NCBI GenBank assembly: GCA_015698045.1
Contig: BLAL01000236.1
Span: 434,001 to 498,000 of the forward strand
Source: Rhizophagus clarus
Lineage: Eukaryota > Glomeromycota > Glomeromycetes > Glomerales > Glomeraceae
Reading direction: 5' to 3'
DNA: 64,000 bases
Shown: one piece after another, positions 47,457-60,110 of the stretch
Position numbering within the stretch: position 1 is the stretch's first letter
Layout: the number at the start of each line of letters is the position of its first letter
Notes under the pieces: model-generated
The model's input: the letters and a program-made list of their open reading frames with translations, nothing else
Database searches by the model: none
What the model was told of the DNA's origin: nothing
Translations under genes and position numbers: made by a program

Positions 47457-48549
47457 GTCCATGGTAGGGTTCCGCATAGATCAGATTGGATTTTACCAGA
47501 TTTAAATCTGATCTGACGGATCTGGATCTATCAATTTTAAATCTAGATCTGTAATTCAGATATATATTTGAAATCCGAATCTGATCCGTGGACCTAAATT
47601 TAAAATCTGGATCCAATTTGAGTTTGATCTGAATCTGACCTGAATCCGATCTGAATCTGACCAAATTCAGATTTAGATAACAATAAAAAAAAACAATTTT
47701 ACGCTTTTTAAAATCGTTAACAGTTAATAAAAAAATGATTCTACGTTTTTTTTAAAAATCGTTTTAATGAAAGAACGATTTTTAATGTATTTTTTAAAAA
47801 TTGTTTTAATAAAAAAATGATTTTTAATGGATTTTTTTAAAATCGTTTTAATAAAAAAATGATTTTTAACGGATTTTTTTAAAATCGTTTTAATAAAAAA
47901 ATGATTTTTAACGGATTTTTTTAAAATCGTTTTAATAAAAAAATGATTTTACGCTTTTTTAAAATCGTTTAATAAAAAAAAATGATTTACATTTTTATTT
48001 AAATCATTTTAATGAAAGAACGATTTTAACGGTTTTTAAAATCGTTTAATAAAAAAAACCAATTTTACGTTTTTTTAAAATTGTTTTAAATAAAAAAAAA
48101 TGATTTACATTTTTTAAAAAAATCGTTTTAGTAAAAAAACAGTTTTTAACATTTTTTTTAAAAAAAATCGTTTAATAAAAAACAATTTTAACTTTAAAAA
48201 AAAATTGTTTAATAAAAAAATGATTTTTAACGTTTTTTTTAAAATCGTTTTAATAAAAAAAAATGATTTTATGCTTTTTAAAATCGTTTACCAAAAAAAA
48301 ATGATTTTACTTTTTTTTTAAAATTGTTTTAATAAAAAAAACAATTTTTAACAGTTTTTTTTAAAATCAGTTTAATAAAAAAATGATTTTACGCTCTTTT
48401 AAAATTGTTTAATAAAAAAAAACAATTTTACATTTTTTTTTAAAATCGTTTTAATGAAAGAATGACTTTAACAGTTTTTTTTAAAATCGTTTTAATAAAA
48501 AAATGATTTTAACAGTTTTTTTAGAATCGTTTAATCACTGGTCAAAATC

Positions 48550-48900
48550 GATGCTAGCGGATACATATCGGGTACCCGATATGTGTAATATATTTGTAGG
48601 ATATGTGTATGATATTCGATAATAATACACATATCGGGTACCCGATATGTGTATTGTTTATGCGGAAATTCGGTGATACATATTACAGTTATCGCACAAG
48701 TATTCACACATATCGGGTAGTTATAATATCGGGCACATATCATTTATTTACTGTATACCCGATATATTGTAATAAATATCGTATAAATATCGTATACCAA
48801 TCATACATTTATCAGATAGCACCGATAATTATTTTATAGCTGTCCGATATGGACATATTTTGGTACCCGATATGAACACGATAAAGTTCAAGTACATATA
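48550..48900. repeat. Left sub-terminal CCGATATGT motif cluster of the CACTA element
   Basis: The palindromic CATATCGGGTACCCGATATG and half-copies (CCGATATGT, ACATATCGGG) recur about ten times in both orientations. In En/Spm such motifs bind the element's own accessory protein; the same role here is inference. Confidence 0.8.
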
Positions 48901-50318
48901 CCGGGCAGTATAATATTTTTAATAATTCAGGCAAAAATTATAGAATTTATATTATAATTTGTAATTTATATATATTTTTTCAGATTAATTTATAATTTTA
49001 ACTCAAAATTTATTTTTAATTAAAAACAAAAAATATGAATTACAATCTATGTAAAATCAATACTACATTTATGTAAAATCAAATCTAAATTCAATAAATT
49101 GCGAATAAATCTATATTATATAAATCAATTATACTGTAAGTGGCATACTAACGAAATTAGATTTCACTTGTTCGCTTACTTATTTTCATTATATTCAAAT
49201 TTGATCATTAAACGAAAGTAACATTATTAGTAACAGGTTGTTAGAAAAGGAACAATAATAAAAAAAGAATATTAGTAGAAAAAAAAGAAATAGTTAGTAG
49301 TAAAAAATGTTAGTAGGAAAGAAATAAAATAAATAAAAATTAGTAGAAGAAAATAATTAGTAGAAATTATAGAAGAAAGAAACAGTAGAAGAAAGAAAAT
49401 AGAAAAATAATGTACAAGTACCCTACAACTTCATCCCTAGGTAGTCAAAAATCTCAGGTAGTTCCAGACCACAGCAAACATGAAAGATAACTATATATAT
49501 ACAATAGCAATGAAGAAAAATATTAGATAATGGAAACGTTAGTAAAATTTAAGAAAAGTAAATGATAGAAAATTCAGATATGTTAATAAGAGAAGTATTA
49601 GTAAAAGAAAGAAAGAAACGTTAGCAAGAGGACGTTAATAGAAAATATTTATAATCATATGAAAAGAGAAGTGTAGCGTTAATAAAAAATATACCTTATG
49701 TGTTCTTTTCCTGAATATAATAAAGAAAAAAATGTAAAAAAACGTCGTTAAAGAGAAGTGTAACATTAATAAAAAAATATACCTTGTGTGTTTTTACGTG
49801 TTAATTTGATAATATTGTAAAAAAAAGAAAGCGGTTACAGACTTACAGTAAGCGAAAAAATTAAAGAGAAAAAAGAAAAAAAAAATAAAATGACAATATA
49901 AACAAATAATTAAATCATGTGATCATTAAATAATAAGTTGATTATAATTGGTCAACATTTGAACAGTTACACAAATTTTAAACAATATATTTTATTATAT
50001 AGTACAGTATAATAACGAATGAAAGAATATAAAATATAGCAATAAAATTAATAAAAATTTTGCATTTTATGCATTTTACATATAATTCTGAAAAGGGTGT
50101 ACCGGTTATCTATATATTTTATTTATCATTTTTTGCTACGATAATATTATCATCGTTAATATCACGAATCTTACTTTCACCTTTTAGCGTACAATCTGCA
50201 ATAAAGAAGCAGAACTATTCTGGTCCGTAACCGTATCATGCGCAAAAATTTATTTTCTTGATCTTGTACGACTTAAAAATGAATTTCTTAAAATATTAAT
50301 ACTAATCTTTTTTTTTAG
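48901..50318. other. AT- and purine-rich interior, no gene
   Basis: Low-complexity A/G-rich DNA, with AGTAGAAGAAAGAAA-like runs between about 49230 and 49410. No coding frame can be supported. Confidence 0.5.
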
Positions 50319-50560
50319 CAGCAAGTCATAGTGATCGTGGTGATCGTAGTGGTCGTGGTAGTCATAGAGGTCGTGGAGGTCATGGTCGTAAAGGCGATGA
50401 TGATATCGACGATGGGTAAAATTTTATTAATCAAATTTAAATTATTACTTAAAATATTATTATTTTAATTTTTTTTTTATAAGTACGACATTATCCTTTC
50501 TGACAGAGATGATGGCAACGACAATGAGCTTATAGATGACTTTGCGAAGCAGATAACATG
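50319..50560 (+). other. Arg/Gly-rich exon-like segment
   Basis: After an acceptor-like TTTTTTTAG at about 50318, a frame reads SHSDRGDRSGRGSHRGRGG and continues acidic to a GTAAAA donor near 50418. A further acidic piece (DRDDGNDNELIDDF) follows near 50505. It looks like part of an RGG-type nucleic-acid-binding protein. No start or end was found, so it may be a captured exon. Confidence 0.35.
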
Positions 50561-51435
50561 TACATACACCTTTTTCAAAATTATATGTAAAATGCAAAAA
50601 TGCAAAATTTTTATCAATTTGTATTGCTATTTTTTATTTTACAGATTATAAATATATCTTTTAATAAAATTCAAATTTTTCAGTTTATACTATACGATAA
50701 AAATTTATTAGCGAAACGAGTGAAATAAAAAAATTGAAAATTTGCCGTATTAGGTACTTTTGAAAGTTAAAACAATGCCGATGGAAACCTAAAAGTGCTA
50801 AAAGTGAGGTATATATATATATATATTAGTTATAGGAATAACTAAAGTAAGTAATTAATAGTTAGTGTTGGCGAATAAAGTATTTGCTGACGAAGAATTT
50901 GCTGACGAAGGATAAAAGGCGACAAAGTATTGACTGATGATGAAATAATAAGATAGTGTATAGACAAGTAACGATACTCAGTCCCATACATATCTTAGGA
51001 GGCTAGCCTATCGTGAATAACTCACTACAGAAGAATATGTATTTTATTTGCGCATATACCTATAACACAAGGTATATAGATGGACCTGCCAGTGAAGGCA
51101 CGTATGTTCAGAAAAGGTGAAGGAAGGGAATAAGATATAAATGATATTAATTACTTACCCTATTTTAGAGTAAAACAACGTGAGATATGAAAACGTTACG
51201 AAAGGAAGAACAGTAGAAGGACAGTAGAAGAAGATAGTAGAGAAAACCTAAAAAGAAGAAAGGGAAAGAATAGGGTTGGCAAGCGTTAGCAAAAGAATGG
51301 AAATACCGAGTATTTCAAATATGAAACAGTGAAATAACATAAAAGCGGCTGGGATCGCCCGACTGCTAACGCGCGATACGTATATTGCTTACAATCTGTC
51401 GAGGTGTGATGGCCTACCCCTTACATTAAAACCAT
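50561..51435. other. Interior of the CACTA element, no gene seen
   Basis: Includes a short TA microsatellite near 50812-50826. The rest has no frame or motif that I can support. Confidence 0.45.
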
Positions 51436-51988
51436 TCAGCGCGAAGCATTGAATAGCGCACTTGCCTTATAGAGCCCTAATGATATCAACATAAAGAAAT
51501 TAAAATTATAAAATCTGGCAAAATTTGAAGAAGTTTGCGGAGGTTGATGACGAGGATCATAAGAAATGGAACGTTTTAAAGAAAGAAAGGCTCGCTTTAG
51601 ATTAACCAGTTCACGACATTCTCTTTTATTGGGACGAAGACAGTTGAGTGATACGTTTAACACGACCTATAATAACAAAGAAAGGAAAATAAAAGGGTCA
51701 TCCAGGAGTACTAGATGAGCAAGTATAAACGTCACAATATTCAACAACCGCGTACAAGTGTTTCGCAGGATCCTTTCAGAACTGGATGATAATAACCATC
51801 CTGAGCGTAAGACATTTATCTTTACAACGCGTCCGCAGTCACCCTTTAGAAATCAACTCAAGCAGCTATGACCAAATATGAACCACACTCACCTTTAGCA
51901 ATATCCAAATAAACGTTGGCTTCTTTAACTTTTGTCTGAAACGGAGGGTAGATTTACGGCGAGAAGTAAAGGAACGTCTACAAGCCAT
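51436..51988 (-). CDS. Small basic two-exon gene in the CACTA element
   Basis: Exon 1 at 51988-51893 starts MACRRSFTSRRKSTL and ends on a good GTGAGT donor. Exon 2 at 51666-51436 follows a TTATTATAG acceptor and ends with TGA. Together they give 108 residues, in phase, with an Arg/Lys-rich first half and a hydrophobic stretch near the end (FNFFMLISLGLY). The splice sites and phase are the only support. It may be an element gene or a captured host fragment. No family recognised. Confidence 0.35.
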
Positions 51989-52805
51989 GATTATTGAAGT
52001 CTGTAAAAAATATATAAATAAATAAAGGACGTAAAAGTTAGGAGGTGACATCTGGTTCGCATTCCATGTGACCCCAAGCCAACTATTCCTTGAACCCCAC
52101 AGACTCCTAACTATCTTGTAAGCAGTATCATTAAAACTATGAAGCAATACTGGTATATCGTGTATATTAGATTATTGGAATATTTAAGACAGTTTATCTT
52201 TAGTTAGACCGTAATCTTTATAATACGTGCAGTGACCAGCGTAAACTCAGGGAGCGCGTGCTTACCTTTAACAAAGATATACAAGAAGGATATGAAAGCA
52301 ATAGAGAGCGGAAAAAGAGTAAGAGAGTTATGGAAAAAATAGAAATAATATTTGAAGAAAAATATTTGTTAAAAGAGAGAAAAGAAGTTATTTTATATTT
52401 TTAAGATAAAACGCGACAAAAATTCGGGATATTTCATGATAATCTTAAGGAAAATAACTTAATTGGTGATCAACAATGTGTTTGAAAACTAAATTGATAT
52501 TAGTATAACATGACTAGTACAGTACATGACGGTTCCAAACTGGAATAAATATATCAAGTTGACTGTAATGTTGAATTTCAAACTGTAATTTAAATGATTT
52601 ATAAAAAATTTCTTTTGAAGAACATTATCGATTTCTGTAAATTTCTTTTTCCATTCAAAAAGCCATCGAAAAGTTTATTTATATGAATTATAAAATATCA
52701 TATCAAATGAAAATATCAAACCATTTAAAAACTTACTTATATAATAAAGCAATAAATAGTTTATTTATATTCATATTATATATATATTTTTTTATAATTG
52801 ATTAA

Positions 52806-52945
52806 TTATAATACTAGCTCAAAAATATTTGCCCTGGCCAATTTTAAAATATATTTGTTAGCACAAATACGTCCAGCTTCTAATGCCTCGCTAGAAAGCT
52901 GTTGATGTTCATCAGAAAGCAAATGGATACAAAGAGGAAATTCAT
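52806..52945 (-). pseudogene. Captured exon of ribosomal protein L10 (uL16)
   Basis: After an acceptor (TGTAG at about 52946) the minus strand reads [20 protein letters not shown] then [14 protein letters not shown], which matches the well-known central part of eukaryotic RPL10 ([22 protein letters not shown]). After ILK the sequence departs from the family and stops at 52806. Only about 40 residues exist, with no start, so it cannot make L10. It starts at an intron boundary and lies within a CACTA element, which fits capture of a host exon. Confidence 0.8.
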
Positions 52946-52975
52946 CTACATTTGAAAAAAAAAAATTTGTAATAA

Positions 52976-53070
52976 AATTTTGAATAATTGAATTTATATA
53001 CACACATTGTTGTTATCAATTAAAATTTTGAATAATTGAATTTATATACACACATTGTTGTTATCAATCT
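52976..53070. repeat. ~47-bp direct tandem duplication
   Basis: A segment ending in TACACACATTGTTGTTATCAAT is present twice back to back, just downstream of the SANT-like gene's stop codon. A recent local duplication. Confidence 0.8.
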
Positions 53071-53747
53071 ATGTTGATAATGTTGGGTGGTGAAGAAGAA
53101 GGTGGTAGTGAAGAAGGAGGTGGTGGTGAAGAAGGAGGTGGTGGTGAAGAAGGAGGTGGTGGTGGTGGTGGCGAAGTTAGATTGATAATATTAGGTGGTG
53201 AATAAGGAGGAGGTGGTGGTGGCGGCGATGAGGGAGGAGAATAATTTAAGGGAGTTGTCGCCTGGGACGTCGCTCTCGACCTTTCGTTAATATCGTGAAT
53301 TATATCATAATTCGTTCCTAATAATAAAGAACAATTAATTAATAAAATTTAAATATAAAAATATTTAATATTTATATTTGTGATATTTACTTGGTTTTTC
53401 CCAGAAATGTTCTTTAAATTCTTCGAAAAACATTTCTCCTAACATCGTTTTCTTACCCTTGGGATCGCCATCTACATATTTTTTCATTTTCTGATAAAAT
53501 CATGTCATGTTTAGTATTTATATTAGTGATACGAAATATTTTATTTATATACCTTATAAGCACGCACTAATCCGTAGAATTTTTCTTTACACTTTTTTCC
53601 TGAATAATCTGTTCCAAATTTAATATTTATTTCACTCGCAAGAGTTTTCCAGTAATTGTATCTCATGTTATTATTTAATTGATGATAATTTTCATTTTCA
53701 CTTTTTCTTTTTTCAATTAAGTAATTTAACTGATCTTTGGACCACAT
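53064..53747 (-). CDS. SANT/Myb-like DNA-binding protein with a proline-rich tail
   Basis: Exons 53747-53553, 53490-53391 and 53317-53064 give 549 nt, 182 residues plus stop, all in phase. The start MWSKDQLNYLIEKR was chosen because the Trp-containing first helix of the SANT/Myb-type (trihelix) domain begins there; an in-frame Met 11 codons earlier is possible. The pattern continues with YWKTLASEI and CKEKFYGLVRAYK. Residues from about 115 on are Pro/Ser repeats broken by NIINL. Such a protein in a CACTA element could be the accessory factor that binds the sub-terminal motifs, which is inference. Confidence 0.65.
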
Positions 53748-53754
53748 TGTAGAA

Positions 53755-54185
53755 AAGATAAAAAACTCGTAAAAAAACAATTGTTAGGTTGATAAAATTT
53801 GTTATCCTTTTAGAATAGAAAAGGTAAAAAATCTCGTAAAAAACAATTGTTAGGTCGATAAAATTTGTTATCCTTTTATAAGAATTTGATCGAATTTATT
53901 ACTGGTCTATATCATTTCTTCGTTGTATTCATTAATTTGTCCTATTCTTTTGCGATTTAATCATATGAATCATTAAAGTCTAATAAATTACTACGCCTAC
54001 AACCTTACTATATTCGTTATAATAAACAAAAGGATGGAATGACATAATACTTTGGAGACATTATTCGTTTTGCGATTTAATCATATGAATCATTAGTCTT
54101 AAAATAAATTACTACGCCTACAACCTTACTTTATTCGTTATAATAAACAAAAGGATGGAATGACATAATACTTTGGAGACAATGT
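53755..54185. repeat. Two local tandem duplications upstream of the SANT-like gene
   Basis: A ~68-bp unit (CAATTGTTAGGTTGATAAAA) is duplicated at about 53755-53880. A ~120-bp unit (CTACGCCTACAACCTTACT) is duplicated at about 53945-54183, with small differences. Both lie in the presumed promoter region. Confidence 0.75.
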
Positions 54186-54733
54186 TACATCAAAAATTCC
54201 CTATTAATTGTAACACGATTTAATATAATGAAATAACTAGACATGTCGCGGGCTTGTCGCGGTTGTATCGCGGTAAACTATTAATAAAAAAATGAGTTAT
54301 ATCGTGGGTGTGTCGCGGGTGGGTCAGTTGAAGGCTTATATTCGAAGATTTTAATGTGAAAACTTATTACAAATAATACAATATTACAATATCAATTATT
54401 CTGAGTTACGACAACTTTAAATAAATAAAATTTATTCGTTTTCATATACATTGATGAATTCGTTTAACAAGTCCTCTACATCTTAGTCGAAATTTCCTCT
54501 CTCTCCCTCACTTTCATCATTATTAATATTATTTTTCGTAATCGTCATTTTCAGAATCGTCATCCATTATATAAAAAGGTTTCGGTTTTCGCCATTAGAT
54601 TTCGTCACAATTTTCCTATCAAATGATCAAATTGTACTATGTTTCACCACATTTTATCGTCCTAATCACATTTTATTAAAAACAAGTTTGAAATTTTTTA
54701 CACCGTTACGTAATTTGCATGGCTGCATTTTAT
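54186..54733. other. Spacer with TGTCGCGG repeats
   Basis: At 54240-54330 the motif TGTCGCGG or a close variant recurs about four times. Downstream of the transposase stop, near 54560-54440, there is a short acidic open fragment that may be a remnant of a longer transposase tail. No gene supported. Confidence 0.4.
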
Positions 54734-57700
54734 TTATAAATTAAATTTTCTATTTAAAGGTATTATTGATAGGTAATTTTGTTTTCCAATTGTAACATAT
54801 TTAAATTTTGTAGCTCTACATAATATTCTATGAACCGGTAGCAATGAATCACAGCCTTTCTCATAGTATTCAGTTCTCCACAATTCCGTATTTGATATGT
54901 CTGGTCTCATAAAGTTATGTTTAAATCGAATATCAGAGGAAGGTGCACATTTATACCATTTCACGTATGCTAGAAGATGTGTTTTGGGTCCTTCAGGAAA
55001 TCTAAGCGTATGCTCAAAGTAATATTGTACTTCACCCGGGTATGCATCAATTGATTCATCATTAGCTGCTTTCCATTTTGCCAATATGGTCGCATTTCTT
55101 TCTTGTAGACTTGATATCATAGACCCAAATATTTCAGCGCCAATTTGCAATCTTGCGTGCTGATTAACTACCAGGTCCATAAATCCTAATATTTCTCCTT
55201 GTTCTTTTTCATATAATATAGAATACCATTCACATAGAAAATTGCGCAATTCTAAAGGCATAATAACTTTAAAATATGAAGGCTTAAGCATTTGACCTGG
55301 TAATGTCTCAGTACCATATATCTTGGAAAACGTAGATATATTGTGTCTCATAGATAGAAAATGCTGCAATTCTTCCCTTTCTTCTGTGAGGGTCAAACTA
55401 CCTACAGTCTTTCTTGCCATAAGAAGGCAAAGAGATTTATCAAGAAGACCAGATGTCCATTTGCACGTTAAGTGATAATCTACAAGAGTATTCTTGAGGA
55501 CGATTTTCATAAGTTCAGGCTCTATTTGTCGATTACTGTTAGGATACGATCCTAAATAATAAGAAATATACATTTATTAAAAAATTTAAGAGATATCGAT
55601 GTAAAGTCAGGACTTTACCTATATATCTATTAAGTCTCTCAAATGGAAAAAGCCAATAACTATATATAGGACCATAATCACGACAACAATCAGGAATGTG
55701 AAGCGCCAAATGTATGTTACTTGTTATGAATTCTGGCCCATATGTGTTTTCTATGAGGTGAGCCATGTCTTTTAACCTTTCTTGTGCTTCTTTTAAATCA
55801 TCTTCGGTAATGAATCTTGCTGCCAAAAGATTACATGCCCGAACAAAATGGCCTAAAATCTTTCTATCGCTATTGTCTAGCATATCCCATAGAATATTAG
55901 TCGAATAGATCATGATGAAAGTTTTCCATTGATCAGCAGTTAAATTAGAAAAGCCATCGTTTCCAATAGCAATTTTTGGAGGAATGCGACCGATGTCAGA
56001 AGGTAATTCAACGTGATCCATTCTTTGTTGTGCTACCCGAAGTTGTTCCATACTTAATTTTCCCTGATTCACAAAAATTGATTTGATTATCCATTTTGCT
56101 ACACCAAGGAAAAGGCAATGCATTGGATCCACTGCAGCAAAACGTATAGGATCCATATACGGAAGACGAAGCAATTCAGACCAGCGCACACCATGCTTTT
56201 TGAAATGATTATCTCTAGAATTCTTCGAATTACATTGCAACCATTCATGAGCATATTTCTTATGTGATTCTGCGGTACTTATCTCATAGTTGTGATCCCC
56301 TCCATAGTGAGTTTTATTATATTCTCCACTATAAATACTACGTTTCTCACATCTATGGCATTTCATTACTGCAGATCCATGACCAAACAACTTTCGTGTA
56401 GCTGGTATATCAGATGATCCAACAATCAATGCAACCTTTATATTTAAACCACCAGGACACTGGTATGTCTTTGGTACTTTCCAACCCTTCCAAAGTTTTA
56501 AAAATTCGTCTACAATAGGAGCCAAATAATGATTAATACGTTCTAATCCTACCTCTTTTGGTCCTGGTAAAAAACCCAAATATATAATGTTTTCAGGCTT
56601 ATTTCTTTCCGATCTTGGAAGGTTGCATATAGATGCATATATTGCACCAGTACTGTGTTGTGTGTAGGTAAATGGCTGGAACCAGTCAAGATTAAAGAGA
56701 AGACCTAGATGGCTTGTGGCAGTTTCTGGCGTAAAAAAGGTACTGCCATCAAATGGAAATGTTTTCCATACTTTTCCATCATAAATATCTGAATAGATAT
56801 CTCCTTTTCTTTGAAATCCTGATGGTTTCAACATATTTTCAAAACCAGGTCGTTGATATAACATACTCAATTGCTGACAAATGCTTGGTTTAGGATAAAG
56901 ACTACGTGGCACAGCAATTGTTTCTCCTTTACGTTTTTTAAGAACAGTAAGCGGATTGTTGCATTGGTTACGACGACTTGGTGTTGGATTATCTGGAAAT
57001 TCTTCATGTAGGCAATTCTTAATGGTGACTTTTCCTTCTTTCTTATATGTGACAATATCTTCAACATTATGCATTTTATGACAATTATTGCATACAGCTA
57101 ACTGCATTTTTGGTTGCAAAATATTCAAATATCCTTTTGCCTTAAATAAGGAGTTAGGAAATTTTTTGAATTGTGAATTATTTAAACGAGTAAGTACAAT
57201 ATGTAAGAATTTTATTAACGCTTCAATTGCCGTGTCAGTAAGGCGAAATCTTTGTTGGAATTTAAATAGCCATAGAATTATTTCAGTTTCTAACGAATCA
57301 TTTAAGTTTTCCATCACAAACACTTCATCGCTATCAAATTTGGGAGATGTGAAAATATTTTCACCTTCATTTTCTTCTTCCTGATCTGTATTATCATCCG
57401 TCTCTTCTTCATTTTCATAATTATCATCATCATTTTTATCAAGTTTAGATGCAGGAACACGAAAGTTTGATGAAAATGTGTTTATATTTTCTTCTTCATT
57501 TAATTGAAAAGAATCAGGGAATGAATCAGGAAAAGAATCAGGCGGTATACCTTCTTCATTATCTGAATTATTTAATTGGAAAGAATCAGGGTCATCTATT
57601 TTCCGCTTTTTTGAATTTGTTCTGGTGAGATTTTGTTCACTTGTCATAATGGCATTTTCTTGATCTTTTCTATTATGGTTTAACTTCCATAGGCGTTTGT

Positions 57701-57872
57701 CTTTTGCATGTTTCTTTAGAGTACGAGGGTCAACTTCTTCACCATTACAAAGAATACAATTACATGCATACAAATACTTCTTTTTGGGCTTTAATAAATC
57801 AGCAACAGAGGTTTCATTTTTACAATTTTTATTATGTTTTATTAAATCGGCTACTGAAGTTTTATTACTCAT
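54734..57872 (-). CDS. tnp2-type CACTA transposase, intact
   Basis: Two exons, 57872-55619 and 55551-54734, 3,072 nt and 1,023 residues, joined through NRYIG-SYPN in phase 1 with GT-AG borders. The N-terminus has a repeated SVADLL motif, Cys/His pairs (CNCILCNGEE) and a long acidic Ser/Asp region. The core follows: Cys-rich CNNCHKMH, LFNLDWFQPF near residue 394, GAIYASICNLPR, a Cys pair in MKCHRCEKRS, DPMHCLFLG near 580 and FERLNRYIG near 745. Asp, Asp and Glu of the last-named motifs are candidate catalytic residues of the tnp2 class. The length is normal for such proteins and no lesion was found. It should excise and reinsert the surrounding element and relatives sharing its ends. Confidence 0.88.
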
Positions 57873-58189
57873 TTTGCTAAAATATATTTACTAAAATATA
57901 TGAAAAAGTTTAGAATATTTAGACAGCTATCAAATGAAGTATAATTCTTTCAGGATCAGATTCACGTTGAATTCTTTTAAATCGGATTGCGTAATCAGGA
58001 TCAGGTTCGCGTTTGATCAGATTCGCGTGAGGAAACCTTCGGAATCAGATTCGCGTAAAGGAATCCTCGGAATTTTCCAGGATCAGGTTCGCGTAGTTGC
58101 ACCTGAAATCTATATAAATATGCAACCTTTTCGCGTTCTGAAAACTCTTCTTCTCATTCAAAGTTTTGCACTCAACTGAAATATAAGTA

Positions 58190-59385
58190 ATGATGGACAG
58201 GGACAGTGATCAGGAATCTGTAAGCTCTTCCTCTTCCTCTTCCTCTTCCGCTTCCGCTTCCTCTTCCTCTTCCTCATCATCATCGTCAGCTGCTTCGTAT
58301 AAAACGATTAAAGCAAGTATTATTTATTATTTATTTATCATTTATGGTTTTTTTTTCATTCTATTTACGTTTATCTATTATTCTATAGAAAGAAGTCTAT
58401 ATATGGGTAAACTCGGAATTAAGAGATACTTATAAAATAGACGAGAAACGGACTTGGGTAGAGCAAAAGGAAAACATAGTAACAAAACTATTGCCGCCTT
58501 TGTACAAGCTCATGAATAAAAAATATAATATTACAAACGGCAAGTTACTAAAAATTTTGTACGGACGATGGCGTTCTCGGCATCGTGTGAATAACATTAA
58601 AAATCAAGGAGAAGAAAGAATAAAACAAGATAAGAGAAGGGCAAAAAAGAATTCGAGGATGCAAGACGTAAGTAAATATTCAATTAATGTGAAATGAAAA
58701 GTTAGTAGTTAACTATCAATTACATTACTAGAAAAAAAAAAGAAGAACAAAAGCAACAAACTATTTGATAGAAGGTAAAGATAAGTATATTGTCAGGTAT
58801 CCAGAAGGAGACCTTGTAAAAATTCTTAAAGATTCGGGTTACCACTCGGAAGAGTGGGAAGAAACAGATCCTGAGGAAGATTGGACTGTTATCTGACCTG
58901 CAGTAGTTGAAGATGGTGAAGTTATTGAGGAAGCCGTTAAAGAAAAGTCAACATCAGTATACATTTATGATAAATAGTGGCGTTCTTCTGCAGTATGTAT
59001 ATTTATTATTTTATTAGTTTATTTATCAAAAACACTAATAGTAATTTATTTATTTAAGCTTTTACGATTATTACACGACCGAATTGATCCGACAGTCGAA
59101 TTATTAAGGAAAAAACCACCAACTTTAAACCCTAAAAAAGCTGACAACATATCTGCATCTAGCGTACCACCTATGGGTGCACCAAACTGGTGTTTAAATC
59201 AAGAGTCGCTCAAACAGTTTAACCGTTCAAGTATTGATATTCCGATATATGATTATGATACCGATGATAACCACGATAAAGACAAAGAAGAAATCCCAAA
59301 TAGAACTAATTCAAATAGTAGAAAGAAGAGAAAAACTAAAAAAAACCCAAAACAAAAGAGAACCAAAAAACATAAATCAAAATAA
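58190..59385 (+). pseudogene. Second gene of the CACTA element: Ser-rich start, basic end, two stops
   Basis: The gene begins MMDRDSDQESVSSSSS with a long Ser run (to about 58313). After an intron come VNSELRDTYKIDEKRTWVEQ and KLLKILYGRWRSRHR to 58667, then KYIVRYPEGDLVKILKD and an acidic part. The last exon starts LLRLLHDRIDPTVELLRKKP near 59059 and ends in a Lys-rich tail at 59385. Exon phases agree, but TGA at 58894-58896 and TAG at 58975-58977 interrupt it. It lies divergent to the transposase across about 320 bp, as accessory genes often do. No family recognised. Confidence 0.5.
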
Positions 59386-59595
59386 TTCAATAATTTTTTT
59401 TTCTAATTCAAATAGAAGAAAAGAAGAGAAAAACTAAAAAAAAAACAAAATAAAAGAGAACCAAAAAGCATAAATCAAAATAATTCAATAATTTTTTTTT
59501 CTAATTCAAATAGAAGAAAAGAAGAGAAAAACTAAAAAAAAAACAAAATAAAAGAGAACCAAAAAGCATAAATCAAAATAATTCAATAATTTTCT
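59295..59595. repeat. ~97-bp tandem repeat, three copies, from the gene's 3' end
   Basis: The AGAAGAGAAAAACTAAAAAA to CATAAATCAAAATAATTC segment that encodes the Lys-rich tail is repeated twice more downstream with few changes. The first copy is coding, the others are not. Confidence 0.75.
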
Positions 59596-59909
59596 TTTTA
59601 CTCATTAAATCTAGTCTTAAATAGATTTATGTTATTTGATTATATAATAAATTGAATCAATCATCCGTATGCAGTTTAATTAAAAGTTAATCAAAAATTT
59701 AATAAGCTAGGTTCAAAATTGATTTGTGTTTACGTTTATTTTTAAAAAAACTTTAATTGAAACAAATTTAATCTAATCCGTTCTGCATGCGAGACAATGT
59801 ATTTCTATTTTATTTGTTACATATCAGATATATTAGAGGATTAATTTATAATTTGAAAATACGTAATGACTAATAACAAACATGTGATCCGATTATTATC
59901 ATTTAAAAA

Positions 59910-60110
59910 ATCGTACAAATATCGGGTAACCGATATATATTAGCCAACATATCGGGGACTAAAAGTTTAAATATCGGGGTCTTTGATAATTATAATTTTA
60001 GACATATTTTGAGATGTGACAAATCAGGTGTCCAATATGTATAAAAACCCGATATGTATCTGATTAGTCACTGATATATAGACGCCCGATATGTACCCGA
60101 TAGTATTGAT
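59910..60110. repeat. Right sub-terminal CCGATATGT motif cluster of the CACTA element
   Basis: Copies of ATATCGGG and CCCGATATGT mirror the left sub-terminal cluster, here about seven in both orientations, ending at the GACCAGTG terminus. Confidence 0.75.

Noticed and set aside
48531..48839. Open frames on both strands rich in Tyr and Ile
   Set aside because: They are produced by the palindromic CCGATATGT motifs of the CACTA sub-terminal zone.
57088..57384. Plus-strand frame of 98 codons
   Set aside because: Antisense shadow of the tnp2 transposase.
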